The notes beneath the pieces were generated by a model. The model ran no database searches. It worked only from the letters and a program-made list of their open reading frames with translations, and was not told the DNA's origin. The translations under genes were made by a program, and so were the position numbers. Shown piece after piece: positions 54,911 to 64,000 of a stretch of DNA of 64,000 nucleotides. The DNA is taken from contig JAUXZS010000061.1 of assembly GCA_030692515.1 (NCBI GenBank), positions 62,001 through 126,000 on the forward strand. Reading direction: 5' to 3'. The stretch comes from Bacteroidota bacterium (GTDB lineage: Bacteria > Bacteroidota > Bacteroidia > B-17B0 > Aurantibacillaceae). Numbering within the stretch: position 1 is the stretch's first letter; every line of letters starts with the position of its first letter.

Positions 54911-55492
54911 TCATTTTATTGTCTCTTTAACTTCCCCGCAATTGAGCATTTCATCCCCGAAATACGGATTTTTCACTTCTTCAATTTCACTGATCCAATG
55001 GCCGCCATTGTTGTTATTTGCCATTGGGCAGAACTCATAGTATAAAGTTTTTTCACTGCCAAAAGATTTAATTAGATTATAAATACTTTTAGAAAGGGAG
55101 TTGAGATGCCCACGCTGATGCGCTATCTCCTCGTTGTCAATAATATGCATTGCATCCTCCTTAATTTTTTCAATTTGAGCATTTAAAACCGGTTTTTGTT
55201 CGGCAGTCAGTTTTAGAGTATCAATAGTGGCAATCGCATCGAGCATTCCCTTAGCCCCGGCTTTCGCTTCAACGCTATTTGAAGCAACCATAGCGTTTTT
55301 AAGATGAATATAATGTTCTACCATTTGATTAAATTGTGCAGCAACCGTTACATCAACATCTTTAAATGTTTCAATGTTTGTTGTTGCTGTTGTCTCCTCA
55401 TGGTTTTCGTGTGATTCATTATTTTCTTTGTTTGAGTTATTACTGCAAGACCAGAGCAATAAGCTCAAGGCAATTATATTTAAGTATTTCAT
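54911..55492 (-). CDS. DUF3347 copper-related lipoprotein
   Basis: 193 residues. The lipobox is in LLLWSCSNNS, followed by a His/Glu-rich linker (ESHENHEETT). The DUF3347 core shows EFCPMANNNNGGHWISEI and a final FGDEMLNCGEV; the Cys, Met and His residues suit copper binding, and the family is found beside copper exporters. It follows the multicopper oxidase gene by 11 bp, so the two are probably cotranscribed. Confidence 0.85.
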   Translation of the reverse strand: MKYLNIIALSLLLWSCSNNSNKENNESHENHEETTATTNIETFKDVDVTVAAQFNQMVEHYIHLKNAMVASNSVEAKAGAKGMLDAIATIDTLKLTAEQKPVLNAQIEKIKEDAMHIIDNEEIAHQRGHLNSLSKSIYNLIKSFGSEKTLYYEFCPMANNNNGGHWISEIEEVKNPYFGDEMLNCGEVKETIK

Positions 55493-55503
55493 AGATGTTT
55501 TTT

Positions 55504-57219
55504 TTATTGAATGATTAATTTTTTATGAATTATTCGTTGTCCTTCATAGATGTTTGCTGTATAAAAACCTTTGCTCCATTGAGAAACATCTATGCTTGTA
55601 TCGGATGTGTTTGTAATAGTTTGAAAAATCAATCTGCCAGTCTGATCGTAAATAACAATACTGAGCTGCTTAATAGTTGAAATATCCTTAATCTTGAAAT
55701 GTATTTTTTCAGTAGTAGGATTTGGATAAACAACTAAAGCATCGTCTTCTGTATCAATTTCTGAAACTCCAACGGTACTTGGGATCACAACAAACTGCCC
55801 CATCATACCATCATCTTCGTGCATTAAAATATGACAATGGTACATGAACGGAACAACTGTGTCTGCGAAATCTTCAAACTTTGTAATGAACATTAGTGAA
55901 TCTCCGGGAGGTACAAGCACAACATCTTTTCTTCCACTTTCTTCAGGCCCCGGAGGGTTTCCATTTCTGTCAATCACATAAAATTGTACATCGTGAATAT
56001 GGAAAGGGTGCGCCACCATTGTTTCATTTACCAATTTCCAAATTTCAATGTTATTGATAGGAATTTGATAATCAATACGCATCATATTAAAAGAGCTGTC
56101 GTTAAAATAGAATGGCCCATCCATTACCATTAAACTATCCGCAGTAAAACGTATGGTTCGTGTTACGTTCGCCATGCCGGAAGTATAAGGTGAATTGGTT
56201 GTAAGTGTAGTGGGTATTGTTGTAACTGGGTTAATCGTTTGAGGAACAACATTAATTTGCATAATGTTAAAATCAATTCCGTTTAAAGGACTATCCATTG
56301 GCGGTCCACCTGGCATTGGCATAGTTGGTCCGCCTTGTATTCCCATCGAAAATTCGGAAGCATAACTCATTAAATAAAGAGTTTGTCCGTTCATTCCTGT
56401 CAGGTCTAACAATATTTCAGCACGTTCTCCGGGAGCTAAACGAACTCTTGTAGTTAAATAAGGATTATCGAGTAAACCTCCATCAGATGCAATTTGATAA
56501 AACTGTTTATTACCGCTGAAACCAAAATTGAATGCACGTTCACCGGAAGCATTCAGAATACGCATTCTTACAACCTGCGCAGGAAAATTGCCATAAACTG
56601 AATTGCCCCCATAATTTGCTCTTGCGCCATTTACTAATATGGTGCTGTCCTGCATACCAAGGGGCATTGCCTGGTTGCTTGAATCATACTGTTGACATTG
56701 CACCACTAATGGAAAATCATCAACTCCATATTTTCTTGGCAAGGTTAAAGCCGCTTCAATCGGATCTCTCACAATGATTAATCCTGCTGCACCTTTTATG
56801 GCTTGCTCAGCCGTTTTCATGTGCATGTGAGGATGATACCAATAGGTAGCTGCATTATCCATTACCGTAAACTGAGGATTCCAAATTGCACTTGGTAAAA
56901 TGGGTGTATGTGGACCACCATCCCATTTTGATGGAAGATGTATTCCGTGCCAATGCACTGTTGTTGTATCACCAATTTGATTATTTACCGTAATGTTTGC
57001 ATTGGTTCCTTTATTGAAAATAAGGGTTGGCCCTAAATACTGGTATTGGTTAAATCCGTAAGTCTGCGAGATATTTCCGGTTGGAAAAAACTGTACACTG
57101 TCCTTGTGCATATTCAGCGTATAGCTTGGGCCAACAAGTGTATCAGGGATTGCCAATTGAGTTTGTGCAAAAACAGTTAAGTTAAATGCGGTCAAACATA
57201 TTACAATTACTTTTTTCAT
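55504..57219 (-). CDS. T9SS-exported multicopper oxidase
   Basis: 571 residues. Signal peptide about 1-19. All copper motifs are present: VHWHGIHLPS, YWYHPHMHMK, AHPFHIHDVQF and MYHCHILMHEDD. A Met/Pro-rich loop (GGPTMPMPGGPPMDS) recalls the Met-rich segment of CueO. The C-terminal about 80 residues form a T9SS type A sorting domain (VVYPNPTTEKIHFKI). It probably oxidises Cu(I) at the cell surface. It lies between another T9SS substrate gene and the DUF3347 gene. Confidence 0.92.
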   Translation of the reverse strand: MKKVIVICLTAFNLTVFAQTQLAIPDTLVGPSYTLNMHKDSVQFFPTGNISQTYGFNQYQYLGPTLIFNKGTNANITVNNQIGDTTTVHWHGIHLPSKWDGGPHTPILPSAIWNPQFTVMDNAATYWYHPHMHMKTAEQAIKGAAGLIIVRDPIEAALTLPRKYGVDDFPLVVQCQQYDSSNQAMPLGMQDSTILVNGARANYGGNSVYGNFPAQVVRMRILNASGERAFNFGFSGNKQFYQIASDGGLLDNPYLTTRVRLAPGERAEILLDLTGMNGQTLYLMSYASEFSMGIQGGPTMPMPGGPPMDSPLNGIDFNIMQINVVPQTINPVTTIPTTLTTNSPYTSGMANVTRTIRFTADSLMVMDGPFYFNDSSFNMMRIDYQIPINNIEIWKLVNETMVAHPFHIHDVQFYVIDRNGNPPGPEESGRKDVVLVPPGDSLMFITKFEDFADTVVPFMYHCHILMHEDDGMMGQFVVIPSTVGVSEIDTEDDALVVYPNPTTEKIHFKIKDISTIKQLSIVIYDQTGRLIFQTITNTSDTSIDVSQWSKGFYTANIYEGQRIIHKKLIIQ

Positions 57220-57258
57220 TTTTCAAGTATTTGATTCCGTTGTAAAAACAGAAAATGT

Positions 57259-58149
57259 TTATTCAATTATTACTTTTCTAATTTCAGTAGCTTGCTCACC
57301 AATCACTCTTACTAAATAGGTTCCCTTTGCAATACCCGAAACATTTATTGTTTGTATTGATTCGCCTTGCAACGTGCCAACATTTTTTGAACTGATTAAT
57401 TTTCCGGTCAGATCAGTTATCTCAATTGTAATTTGTTGTGAGGATTTCAGGTTGAGATTCAGCGTAAGGCTTTCAGTGGAAGGGTTAGGATATACATTCA
57501 TATTGCTTAAAAACGAATCGTATTTTTCAATTCCTGTTACAGTTCCCGAAAAAGCAAGATTATCTACCCATAAATAATCGTTATTTGTTGGAGCGCTTCC
57601 ACTTGCCTTTAAAACAATAATACAGGTATCAGGATTATTCCCATCTGTATAAGTAAATGGGATAGTAAAATTAGCCCAACTCATTGCCATGCCTGATAAA
57701 GTTTGATTCGCAGTTGCAACAGTTACTCTTTGATTTAATCCGGTATCCCAACGGGTTAATGTAACTCCTATTGAACCTTGACTGCTTCCATAAATCATGT
57801 GCTGCCACTTTCCCGTGAAATTTGCTGAACGTATATTATATGCAAATCCAGACTTTGGCATCATCGTAATTGAATCTAATACACCACTTACTGCTATTCC
57901 ATTAACAACAGTTGTACTGACTGTTTTAGAAGTTAATTTAAGGTATGCAGTTCCAGGGCTGCCCGGAGTGCCTTTGGTTGCAGTATAAACACTTGCAATG
58001 GCAGTTGTGTTATTCATTGTTCCCCAACCATCAGGATTAACATAAGAACCAACAGTTGTCCAGTTTTCAAAACCGTTATTAGGGATTTGTGCCATTGCTA
58101 CTCCTGAGTATAACGCACCACATATAATAGAAAAAATTATTTTTTTCAT
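57259..58149 (-). CDS. secreted protein with T9SS type A sorting domain
   Basis: 296 residues. Signal peptide about 1-20, then an N-terminal beta-sandwich beginning IPNNGFENWTTVGSYVNPDG, resembling the PCMD-type carbohydrate-binding domain of Bacteroidota. The C-terminal sorting domain has VYPNPSTESLTLNLNL and ends TEIRKVIIE. It lies 39 bp upstream of the multicopper oxidase on the same strand. Its ligand is unknown. Confidence 0.85.
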   Translation of the reverse strand: MKKIIFSIICGALYSGVAMAQIPNNGFENWTTVGSYVNPDGWGTMNNTTAIASVYTATKGTPGSPGTAYLKLTSKTVSTTVVNGIAVSGVLDSITMMPKSGFAYNIRSANFTGKWQHMIYGSSQGSIGVTLTRWDTGLNQRVTVATANQTLSGMAMSWANFTIPFTYTDGNNPDTCIIVLKASGSAPTNNDYLWVDNLAFSGTVTGIEKYDSFLSNMNVYPNPSTESLTLNLNLKSSQQITIEITDLTGKLISSKNVGTLQGESIQTINVSGIAKGTYLVRVIGEQATEIRKVIIE

Positions 58150-58235
58150 TTGTTTTAATTTTTAAAAAGTTTGAATTAGAAAAATAGAATGTCCTTCAGC
58201 AGTTTATGCCGAAAGACAATAGGAGATAATGGCTT

Positions 58236-58634
58236 TCAAATTCTGAAAACCCGGTTGGTTAAATATATAGGATTTGACGAAACAAGAAAGGGTGGTGAGT
58301 GTGAAACTTCATCTTTCCTGGTAAGATAAAATCCGGGAATAAATACATTGTGAAGAATTACCGGATGCAACAGCAAATTTTTTGCGGTATGATTTGGATT
58401 AATGGTTGTAAAATGCTGTGCTTTTTGTTCGGCTTTATACTGAAAGTGGACTGATTTGTTCTTGCAACAGCCTTTTTTCATGGCTTTGCTGCCACAAGCG
58501 CATGGATGTTCTTCGCTGCTTATTGATAAATCAATAGAGGCGAGTTTGCCCCCACAGTAATGCCAATTAACAGTGAATCCACAGATAACTGTGGTGTATA
58601 TTATTAATAACGCTATTGAAAATAATCTTCTCAC
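58236..58634 (-). CDS. HYC_CC_PP family small exported protein
   Basis: 132 residues with an N-terminal signal and a His/Cys pattern typical of this family: NWHYCGGKLASI, HPCACGSKAMKKGCC. The Cys and His residues suggest metal binding; the function is not established. Family members sit near copper and T9SS genes in Bacteroidota, as here. A TATTTTTG -7 element lies 20 bp upstream. Confidence 0.78.
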   Translation of the reverse strand: MRRLFSIALLIIYTTVICGFTVNWHYCGGKLASIDLSISSEEHPCACGSKAMKKGCCKNKSVHFQYKAEQKAQHFTTINPNHTAKNLLLHPVILHNVFIPGFYLTRKDEVSHSPPFLVSSNPIYLTNRVFRI

Positions 58635-58653
58635 TCTAAATTATTTAACTAAA

Positions 58654-58661
58654 CAAAAATA
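58654..58661 (-). promoter_or_regulatory. -7 element (TATTTTTG) upstream of the HYC_CC_PP gene
   Basis: TATTTTTG on the minus strand matches TAnnTTTG and lies 20 bp before the ATG at 58634. No firm -33 element. Confidence 0.4.
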
Positions 58662-58807
58662 CCAAATGCTGAAAAGTGCTAAATGATTTTCATCAACAAT
58701 TTGGCAGCATTAATATGATATTAATCAGTTTTTATTTTAATATTTTCTTGTTGCTCCTCAAACAATAGTTTCCATATTGTTCTTTCATAATGTCTTTTTT
58801 CTCCAAA

Positions 58808-59233
58808 CTAATTCTGATATTTAAAAGGTTCCAACCATTTTAATCCAGCTTCTTTATTTGTAAAAACTTTAACGGGAATTAATGGCTCATCAAGAAGGAT
58901 CCAGGCATTGCCCAAAAAAGCTAATAATTTATTGTGTGTATATATTGCTCCGGCACTTAAAAATTCACAACCATCAGCACTTGCCAAATATTTTCTTGCT
59001 TTAGCATCAACGGATACCAACTCCGTAATATCAATCAGAAAGGGTTTGCTTATACCGTTTGATATTTTTTTTCGGTCATTTACAGCTTCTTTTGCAACTT
59101 CAAGATTAATAACAAGACCAGGTTTGTATTTTCCAAAAATGACATCATCCTCTATCCAAAAAAAGGAATGATAAAACTCCTTTATCTCGAAAAGTCCCTC
59201 TGGAACGAAAAGAAACTGTTTTTTCTTACTCAT
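58808..59233 (-). CDS. conserved hypothetical protein (STAS-like, DUF7793-type)
   Basis: 141 residues from ATG 59233 (MSKKKQFLFVPEGLFEIKEF); an ATG at 59308 would add 25 residues without family support. The pattern KPFLIDITELVSVDAKARKY followed by ILLDEPLIPVKVFTNKEAGL recalls STAS/SpoIIAA-like proteins. No signal peptide. It stands alone between the HYC_CC_PP gene (173-bp gap) and the AraC-like gene. Confidence 0.6.
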   Translation of the reverse strand: MSKKKQFLFVPEGLFEIKEFYHSFFWIEDDVIFGKYKPGLVINLEVAKEAVNDRKKISNGISKPFLIDITELVSVDAKARKYLASADGCEFLSAGAIYTHNKLLAFLGNAWILLDEPLIPVKVFTNKEAGLKWLEPFKYQN

Positions 59234-59388
59234 AGCTATTTTACTAAACCCACGTTTTATCACGGAAAATCTCCTTACGGAAAGACCTAAATCAGAAGGC
59301 TTAAACATAGTTATGGATAACGGTTTTTGTATTATACATTATTGCTATTTGTTATATTCTATTGCAAAAATATTTTGCTCACATTTCT

Positions 59389-59958
59389 CTAAATTTCATC
59401 TATGGATTTTCGTTCATTTGTTTTTAACCTTTGGTATTCTGTTTTTGACATCCCCACTATTTCTTTGAATTGCATAGATAGGTGCTGTACGCTTTTATAA
59501 CCTAAACGATAAGCTATTTCAGAAAACGTTAATTCTTCATATTCCATAAATTCCTTTACTTTTTCAATTTTTTGCAGAATGAAATACCTTTCAATTGTAA
59601 TTTTTTTATTGCGGGAAAAGGCTTTGCTTAGATATGGATAGGGCTTACCGATGACTTCTGCCAGGTATATAAAAGTTTTTTCATTTAATAATATTTCAGG
59701 CCGGTTATTTATTATATCCAGCACGGTTATTTTAATTAATTCAACCAATTGTTCATCTTTTTTCAAAATGATTTCAAACCCGTTTTTTTCTAAAACCTTT
59801 TCAATGGAATTACTGGTTATGAAAGGTGAATCTATATAGGTCGCTTTCCCAAACTTTACTTCAATTACCTGTAATCCCAATGCTTTCAACTCATCAGTTA
59901 CAACCTTGATGCACCTGGTACATACCATATTTTTAATATGAATTGCGGTTTTCTTCAT
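59389..59958 (-). CDS. HMA-like metal-binding domain fused to AraC-type HTH regulator
   Basis: 189 residues. Residues 1-70 form a ferredoxin-like HMA domain with the CxxC metal site MVCTRC; residues about 80-175 hold an AraC-type DNA-binding domain (FSEIAYRLGYKSVQHLSMQF). The fusion suggests direct sensing of Cu(I) or a similar metal. It starts 7 bp after the RND pump gene and is probably made with it. This architecture occurs in other Bacteroidota next to Cus genes. Confidence 0.82.
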   Translation of the reverse strand: MKKTAIHIKNMVCTRCIKVVTDELKALGLQVIEVKFGKATYIDSPFITSNSIEKVLEKNGFEIILKKDEQLVELIKITVLDIINNRPEILLNEKTFIYLAEVIGKPYPYLSKAFSRNKKITIERYFILQKIEKVKEFMEYEELTFSEIAYRLGYKSVQHLSMQFKEIVGMSKTEYQRLKTNERKSIDEI

Positions 59959-59965
59959 TAGAATT

Positions 59966-62900
59966 TTATAACTCTTTCGATTGCTTACTTTTTAAATATT
60001 TTTTTAATGCTTTCTCTCCGAACAGATGAAACACAATGGGTGTTACAATCATGTCAAGAAGCGTTGAACTTAATAAACCACCAAGGATAACAGTTGCAAC
60101 AGGATAAAGGATTTCTTTACCAGGTGCAGTTTTATCAAGCGTAAGTGGTATTAGAGCTAAAGCTGCTACCAATGCGGTCATCAATACGGGAACCAAACGT
60201 TCCAGTGATCCGCGAATAATCATTTTCTTATCAAATTGCTCTCCTTCGTGTTCTACAAGATGTATATAATGCGAAATCATCATAATGCCGTTTCGTGAAG
60301 CAATTCCGGTAAGCGTAATAAATCCTACCATTGAGGCAATAGAGAAAGTTCCACCAGTGAGCATAACAGCGACAACGCTGCCAATCAGTGCTAATGGGAT
60401 GTTCAACATGATTTGTAATACTATCCGACCGGATTTAAAGTGAGAATAAAGCACAAGGAAAATACCAATCAAAGAAAATATACTTAGTATTAGAATTAAT
60501 TTTGAAGCGGATTTTTGGCTTTCAAACTGTCCGCCATACGTTATAAAATAGCCTTGTGGTAATTTTATTTCTTTTTTTATCTTGTCTTGAATTTCCTGAA
60601 CCGTACCTCCTAAATCACGTTCTGCTATATTACATGAAACAATAATCCTGCGCTGCGTATTTTCATGGTTAATGGTATTAGGGCCATTTTCCTCATAAAT
60701 ATCCGCAACCTGTTTTACTGGTATCATTCCTCCCGAAGGAGTTTCAATCAATGTATTTTCGATAGCTGTAATATCGTTTCTTTGGTCTTCCGATAGTTTT
60801 ATCACCATATCAAAACGTTTTTGTCCATCCAGCATTTGAGAAACAGTAGTTCCCTGGAATAAACTTTCCAAATCTTTTACCACATCTCCTCGTTTCATTC
60901 CAAAATTTCTCAATGCACCTTCCTTTACACGTATAAGTAATTGGGGGATTTGTACTTGTCTTTCAACCTGCAAATCAACAACACCTCGAATGGAAGTCAT
61001 TGTATTTTTTATTTCGTTTGCTGTTTTTCGCAGCTCCATTAAATCGTTGCCGAAAACTTTGATAGCCACCTGTGCCCTTACCCCTGAAAGTAAGTGATCC
61101 AAACGATGCGAAATAGGCTGTCCGATATTTATTGCAACTCCGGGTAAAAGAGCGAGATTGTCTCTAATGTTTTTCATAATCTCATCCCGGCTTCTTTGTG
61201 ATTTATCATTTTTAAAAGCAACATCCATTTCTGTATAATGCACACCTTCCGCATGTTCATCTAATTCTGCCCGACCTGTCCTTCTTCCTGTAAAGGACAC
61301 TTCAGGCACTTTTAAAATAAGCTGTTCTGCAATTGTCCCAATTTTGTTGGATTCATCCAAAGAAGTTCCCGGCTCTGCCTGAATATTAATGGTTAACGAA
61401 CCTTCATTGAAAGGAGGTAAAAATTCTGTTCCAAAAAACGGGATCAACGATGCCGCAATAAGAAATAATATGGCTGTAACAGTTAGAACTTTTTTATGAT
61501 TGCTTAAACCATAGTTCAACAATTTAGTGTCTTGCTTTTTTAACCATCTTACAAGGAAGCTATCTTTTTCTTCTTTCATCTGCTTCATATTAGGAAGCAG
61601 ATAATAACACATTGCCGGTGTAAGGGTTAATGAAATGAATAGGGATGCTATAATGGAGGTGATGTATGCAATACCTAACGGAGCAAATATTTTCCCTTCC
61701 ATTCCGCTTAATGCGAACAAAGGAATGAATACTAATACTACAATAATTGTAGCATAAACAATAGAGTTACGGACTTCGCTTGAAGCATCATAAATAACTT
61801 TTATTGCAGGCTTTGGATTAACAGCATGTTTATTTTCCCGCAATCTTCTGAACACGTTCTCTACATCCACAACGGCATCATCTACCAGTTCGCCAATGGC
61901 AATGGCAAGTCCTCCCAATGTCATGGTGTTAATACCTATTCCAAAATATTTGAACACCAACGCTGTAACTACCAGTGATACGGGGATAGCGATAAGAGAG
62001 ATAAGCGTAGTTCGGAAATTTAACAGAAACAAAAACAGGATAATGATAACAAGTATAGCACCGTCCCTGAGCGCTTCTTCAACATTTTTAATTGCTGATA
62101 TAATGAAATTAGATTGCCGGAAAAGTTCTGTATTGATGGTTACGTCTCCCGGTAGCGATGACTTTAGTTCATCAAGTGCTTTAACAATATTATCAGTTAG
62201 CTCAACTGTTGAAGCGTTTGGTTGTTTTTCAACCGATAAGATAACGGCAGGTTTTCCATTCATGCTTCCATCACCTCTTTTCAAACGTGCTCCGAATTGT
62301 ACATCAGCTACCTGTGATAACAATACCGGAGTATCATGGTTATAGCCCACCACAATATTTTGCATTTCTTCCAGCGATCTTAAGCGCCCTAAATTTCGTA
62401 TCAGAATTTCGGTTCCGCTCCGGTTGAAGAAGTTGCCGGTAGTATTAAGATTGGAATTTCTAAGGGATTCTTCTACCTGGTTAAGTGATAGTCCGGCTGC
62501 ATTCAGGCGGGGCAATGAAATTAATACCTGGTATTGTAATACATTCCCACCAATAGGAATTACCTGCGAAACACCTTTTACTGAAAGTAGCCTTCTGCGA
62601 ATAGTATAATCAGCCAGCGTTCTTAAATCTGATTGAGAGGTAGTATCTGATGAAAGACCGATCAGCATAATTTGCCCCATTACAGATGAAATAGGCCCCA
62701 TTACTGGCGTGATACCATCCGGCAATTGACTTTGTATGGTTTGCAGCTTTTCCGCCACAATCTGCCGGGCTTTCATAATATCTGTGCCGTAATCAAATTC
62801 AACGAATATCATTCCTAAACCCACCGTTGAGTTGGAACGAACTTGTTCTACTCCAGTAGCTCCATTTAATGAAGTTTCAACCGGTAATACTACCAAAGCC

Positions 62901-63085
62901 TCTACTTCTTCAGAAGCCATTCCCCCGGCTTCGAGAAATATAGTTACTCGTGGCCTGTTTAAATCGGGCAATACATCAACCGGTAATTGCAAGGCTGTAT
63001 ATGCTCCAGCAACCATCAATGCTATGGAAAATGCCATAATAATGAGGCGGTTGGATAAGGAAAATTTTATGATTCTATTTAACAT
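59966..63085 (-). CDS. CusA/CzcA-family heavy-metal RND transporter
   Basis: 1039 residues, full length. The TM4 proton-relay motif AIGELVDDAVVDVENVFRRL is near residue 404. Substrate-channel segments such as GVRAQVAIKVFGNDLMEL and the final GLLSSTLLDMIVTPIVFHLF are present. The DD in LVDDAVVDVENV is the CzcA-like variant, so Co, Zn, Cd or Cu are possible substrates. No adaptor or channel gene adjoins it in the window; it may use the Cus-like adaptors at 26-30 kb. Confidence 0.9.
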   Translation of the reverse strand: MLNRIIKFSLSNRLIIMAFSIALMVAGAYTALQLPVDVLPDLNRPRVTIFLEAGGMASEEVEALVVLPVETSLNGATGVEQVRSNSTVGLGMIFVEFDYGTDIMKARQIVAEKLQTIQSQLPDGITPVMGPISSVMGQIMLIGLSSDTTSQSDLRTLADYTIRRRLLSVKGVSQVIPIGGNVLQYQVLISLPRLNAAGLSLNQVEESLRNSNLNTTGNFFNRSGTEILIRNLGRLRSLEEMQNIVVGYNHDTPVLLSQVADVQFGARLKRGDGSMNGKPAVILSVEKQPNASTVELTDNIVKALDELKSSLPGDVTINTELFRQSNFIISAIKNVEEALRDGAILVIIILFLFLLNFRTTLISLIAIPVSLVVTALVFKYFGIGINTMTLGGLAIAIGELVDDAVVDVENVFRRLRENKHAVNPKPAIKVIYDASSEVRNSIVYATIIVVLVFIPLFALSGMEGKIFAPLGIAYITSIIASLFISLTLTPAMCYYLLPNMKQMKEEKDSFLVRWLKKQDTKLLNYGLSNHKKVLTVTAILFLIAASLIPFFGTEFLPPFNEGSLTINIQAEPGTSLDESNKIGTIAEQLILKVPEVSFTGRRTGRAELDEHAEGVHYTEMDVAFKNDKSQRSRDEIMKNIRDNLALLPGVAINIGQPISHRLDHLLSGVRAQVAIKVFGNDLMELRKTANEIKNTMTSIRGVVDLQVERQVQIPQLLIRVKEGALRNFGMKRGDVVKDLESLFQGTTVSQMLDGQKRFDMVIKLSEDQRNDITAIENTLIETPSGGMIPVKQVADIYEENGPNTINHENTQRRIIVSCNIAERDLGGTVQEIQDKIKKEIKLPQGYFITYGGQFESQKSASKLILILSIFSLIGIFLVLYSHFKSGRIVLQIMLNIPLALIGSVVAVMLTGGTFSIASMVGFITLTGIASRNGIMMISHYIHLVEHEGEQFDKKMIIRGSLERLVPVLMTALVAALALIPLTLDKTAPGKEILYPVATVILGGLLSSTLLDMIVTPIVFHLFGEKALKKYLKSKQSKEL

Positions 63086-63116
63086 CTGCTTTTTTGTTTT
63101 TTAGTATTTACTTCAT

Positions 63117-64000
63117 TTATGCAAGTACAGCCTCTTTTGCTATTTTTTCCATTATTAAATGATTGTCTCCGAGTTTGCAAAGAGCATCACAATGTTGTCG
63201 TAAATCAGAAAATAAAATGTATTTAATTTTGACTTTGTTATTTCTTATAGCAGGGCGAGAGAGCTGCAATTGAACATCTTTTTCCCTGCTGTTGGGAGCA
63301 ATCAGATAAAATATTTCATCTCCATCAGCAATTGTATAAGACAGATCAGTTAATCTTAATATACCGGAATAAATACTGGTAGATTTTTCTACCTCAAATG
63401 CTGCAATAACATTGTTGGTTCCTTTTTCAAACCACAAAACATCAATCAGTTTAATAGTTGTGGTGGTATCGGCATCTGCGTTAATATCAGGAAATTTTGG
63501 TAAGCAGAGGAACGAAAAATTATTTCCATTAAATGACCTGGACTTGTCGTTTGAAGCGCATATAACATCATAACCTAATGCGCTCCCGATTTTAAGCAGG
63601 TGGTATTGCATTTCTGAATGTAGGTTTTCATCTTCTTTTTCAGTCTGAATATCCTTATGGCGTTTTTCCATCAGCTTTTCAAGTTTGTTTCTTTCATGCT
63701 CGGATAAATATTCATCGCCTCCAATAACTAACTTTTGCATTCCTATCTCAAACAGCAAACCCGCTATTGCACCTAAGTCGTTGGACAATTCGGATTTGTG
63801 CGCATTGTTTTTTTCAACCAAGACCTCTCGTATTTTTAAATATTCCATCCATGAACCTAATTTTTTCTTGTCTTTGAATAAATAATTAAAGCCATTGATA
63901 ATAGCAGTATTGAAAGGAGGTATAATAGTTGGGTGCAAAAAATAGAGAATGCTTGCAACAGCGGGGCCAAGTCCTTTAATTTTCAAAGCATCGAGCTTCA
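63117..64000 (-). CDS. restriction-endonuclease-like protein, 5' end outside window
   Basis: The frame is open to the right edge ([16 protein letters not shown]), so the true start lies beyond 64000. The N-terminal part resembles a helix-hairpin-helix segment ([18 protein letters not shown]); the C-terminal part has a nuclease-like core with Asp and ExE/K in [21 protein letters not shown] type II restriction endonuclease-like or DNA-repair-like nuclease is the best guess. No methyltransferase is in the window. Confidence 0.6.
   Translation of the reverse strand, partial: KLDALKIKGLGPAVASILYFLHPTIIPPFNTAIINGFNYLFKDKKKLGSWMEYLKIREVLVEKNNAHKSELSNDLGAIAGLLFEIGMQKLVIGGDEYLSEHERNKLEKLMEKRHKDIQTEKEDENLHSEMQYHLLKIGSALGYDVICASNDKSRSFNGNNFSFLCLPKFPDINADADTTTTIKLIDVLWFEKGTNNVIAAFEVEKSTSIYSGILRLTDLSYTIADGDEIFYLIAPNSREKDVQLQLSRPAIRNNKVKIKYILFSDLRQHCDALCKLGDNHLIMEKIAKEAVLA

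Noticed and set aside
1-64000. CRISPR arrays, complete insertion sequences and rRNA genes.
   Set aside because: Searched by eye on both strands; no regularly spaced direct repeats with unique spacers, no transposase ORF and no rRNA-like sequence were seen.

Overview
The window looks like a chromosome segment of an AT-rich member of the Bacteroidota. It carries type IX secretion (T9SS) proteins with PKD/Ig-like repeats, PorP/SprF and OmpA partners, T9SS C-terminal sorting domains, and scattered TAnnTTTG-type -7 promoter motifs. No species can be named from the sequence alone.

Left part (1 to about 23.5 kb) is ordinary chromosome with genes on both strands. It begins with the N-terminal part of a giant secreted Ig/PKD-repeat protein that runs off the left edge. 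It has no in-frame stop for 1484 codons and contains a 693-bp higher-order repeat. Housekeeping genes follow: clpS, an M48 lipoprotein protease, mtaB, purB, an FMN reductase, a UlaG-like hydrolase, parA/parB, a YfcE-like phosphoesterase and rpe. Among them lies a three-gene surface operon (1518-residue PKD protein with type B sorting domain, PorP/SprF-like protein, OmpA/TPR/PD40 protein) and a divergent M43-like metalloprotease. Short intergenic repeats lie at 12.8-13.7 kb.

Junction (about 23.6 to 26.4 kb): a 3' half of an elongator tRNA-Met (CAT), without its D-arm, sits next to a tyrosine recombinase. This is the left attachment junction of an integrated element that appears to fill the rest of the window and to end beyond it. 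Just inside are a long imperfect hairpin with a terminator-like stem-loop, a small membrane protein and a TPR protein.

Cargo (26.4 to 64 kb): every gene is on the minus strand and visibly richer in G+C than the left part. From an ArsR-type regulator at 54.6 kb down to 26.4 kb, about 25 genes follow one another with gaps of at most about 60 bp and many ATGA-type overlaps. They combine metal handling (Ca-type P-ATPase, CopB, MerC-GDCCVxC fusion, Cus-like RND pump with two adaptors and an outer-membrane channel) with central energy metabolism (pfkA, gpmA, ppsA, ldhA, ppk2, prs, AMP/thymidine phosphorylase) and a beta-CASP nuclease, an ATP-cone/Mrr-like nuclease, SRPBCC and DUF4010 proteins. I read this as a mobile module that couples copper/cation export to fermentative and polyphosphate-based ATP supply; the coupling is inference. 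The CusA-like pump is split by one in-frame stop next to a short GC-rich repeat.

Right end (54.9 to 64 kb): a second copper group holds a T9SS-exported multicopper oxidase, a DUF3347 lipoprotein, a T9SS-sorted protein, a HYC_CC_PP protein, an HMA-AraC regulator and a complete CusA/CzcA RND pump without its own adaptor. A restriction-endonuclease-like gene is cut by the right edge.
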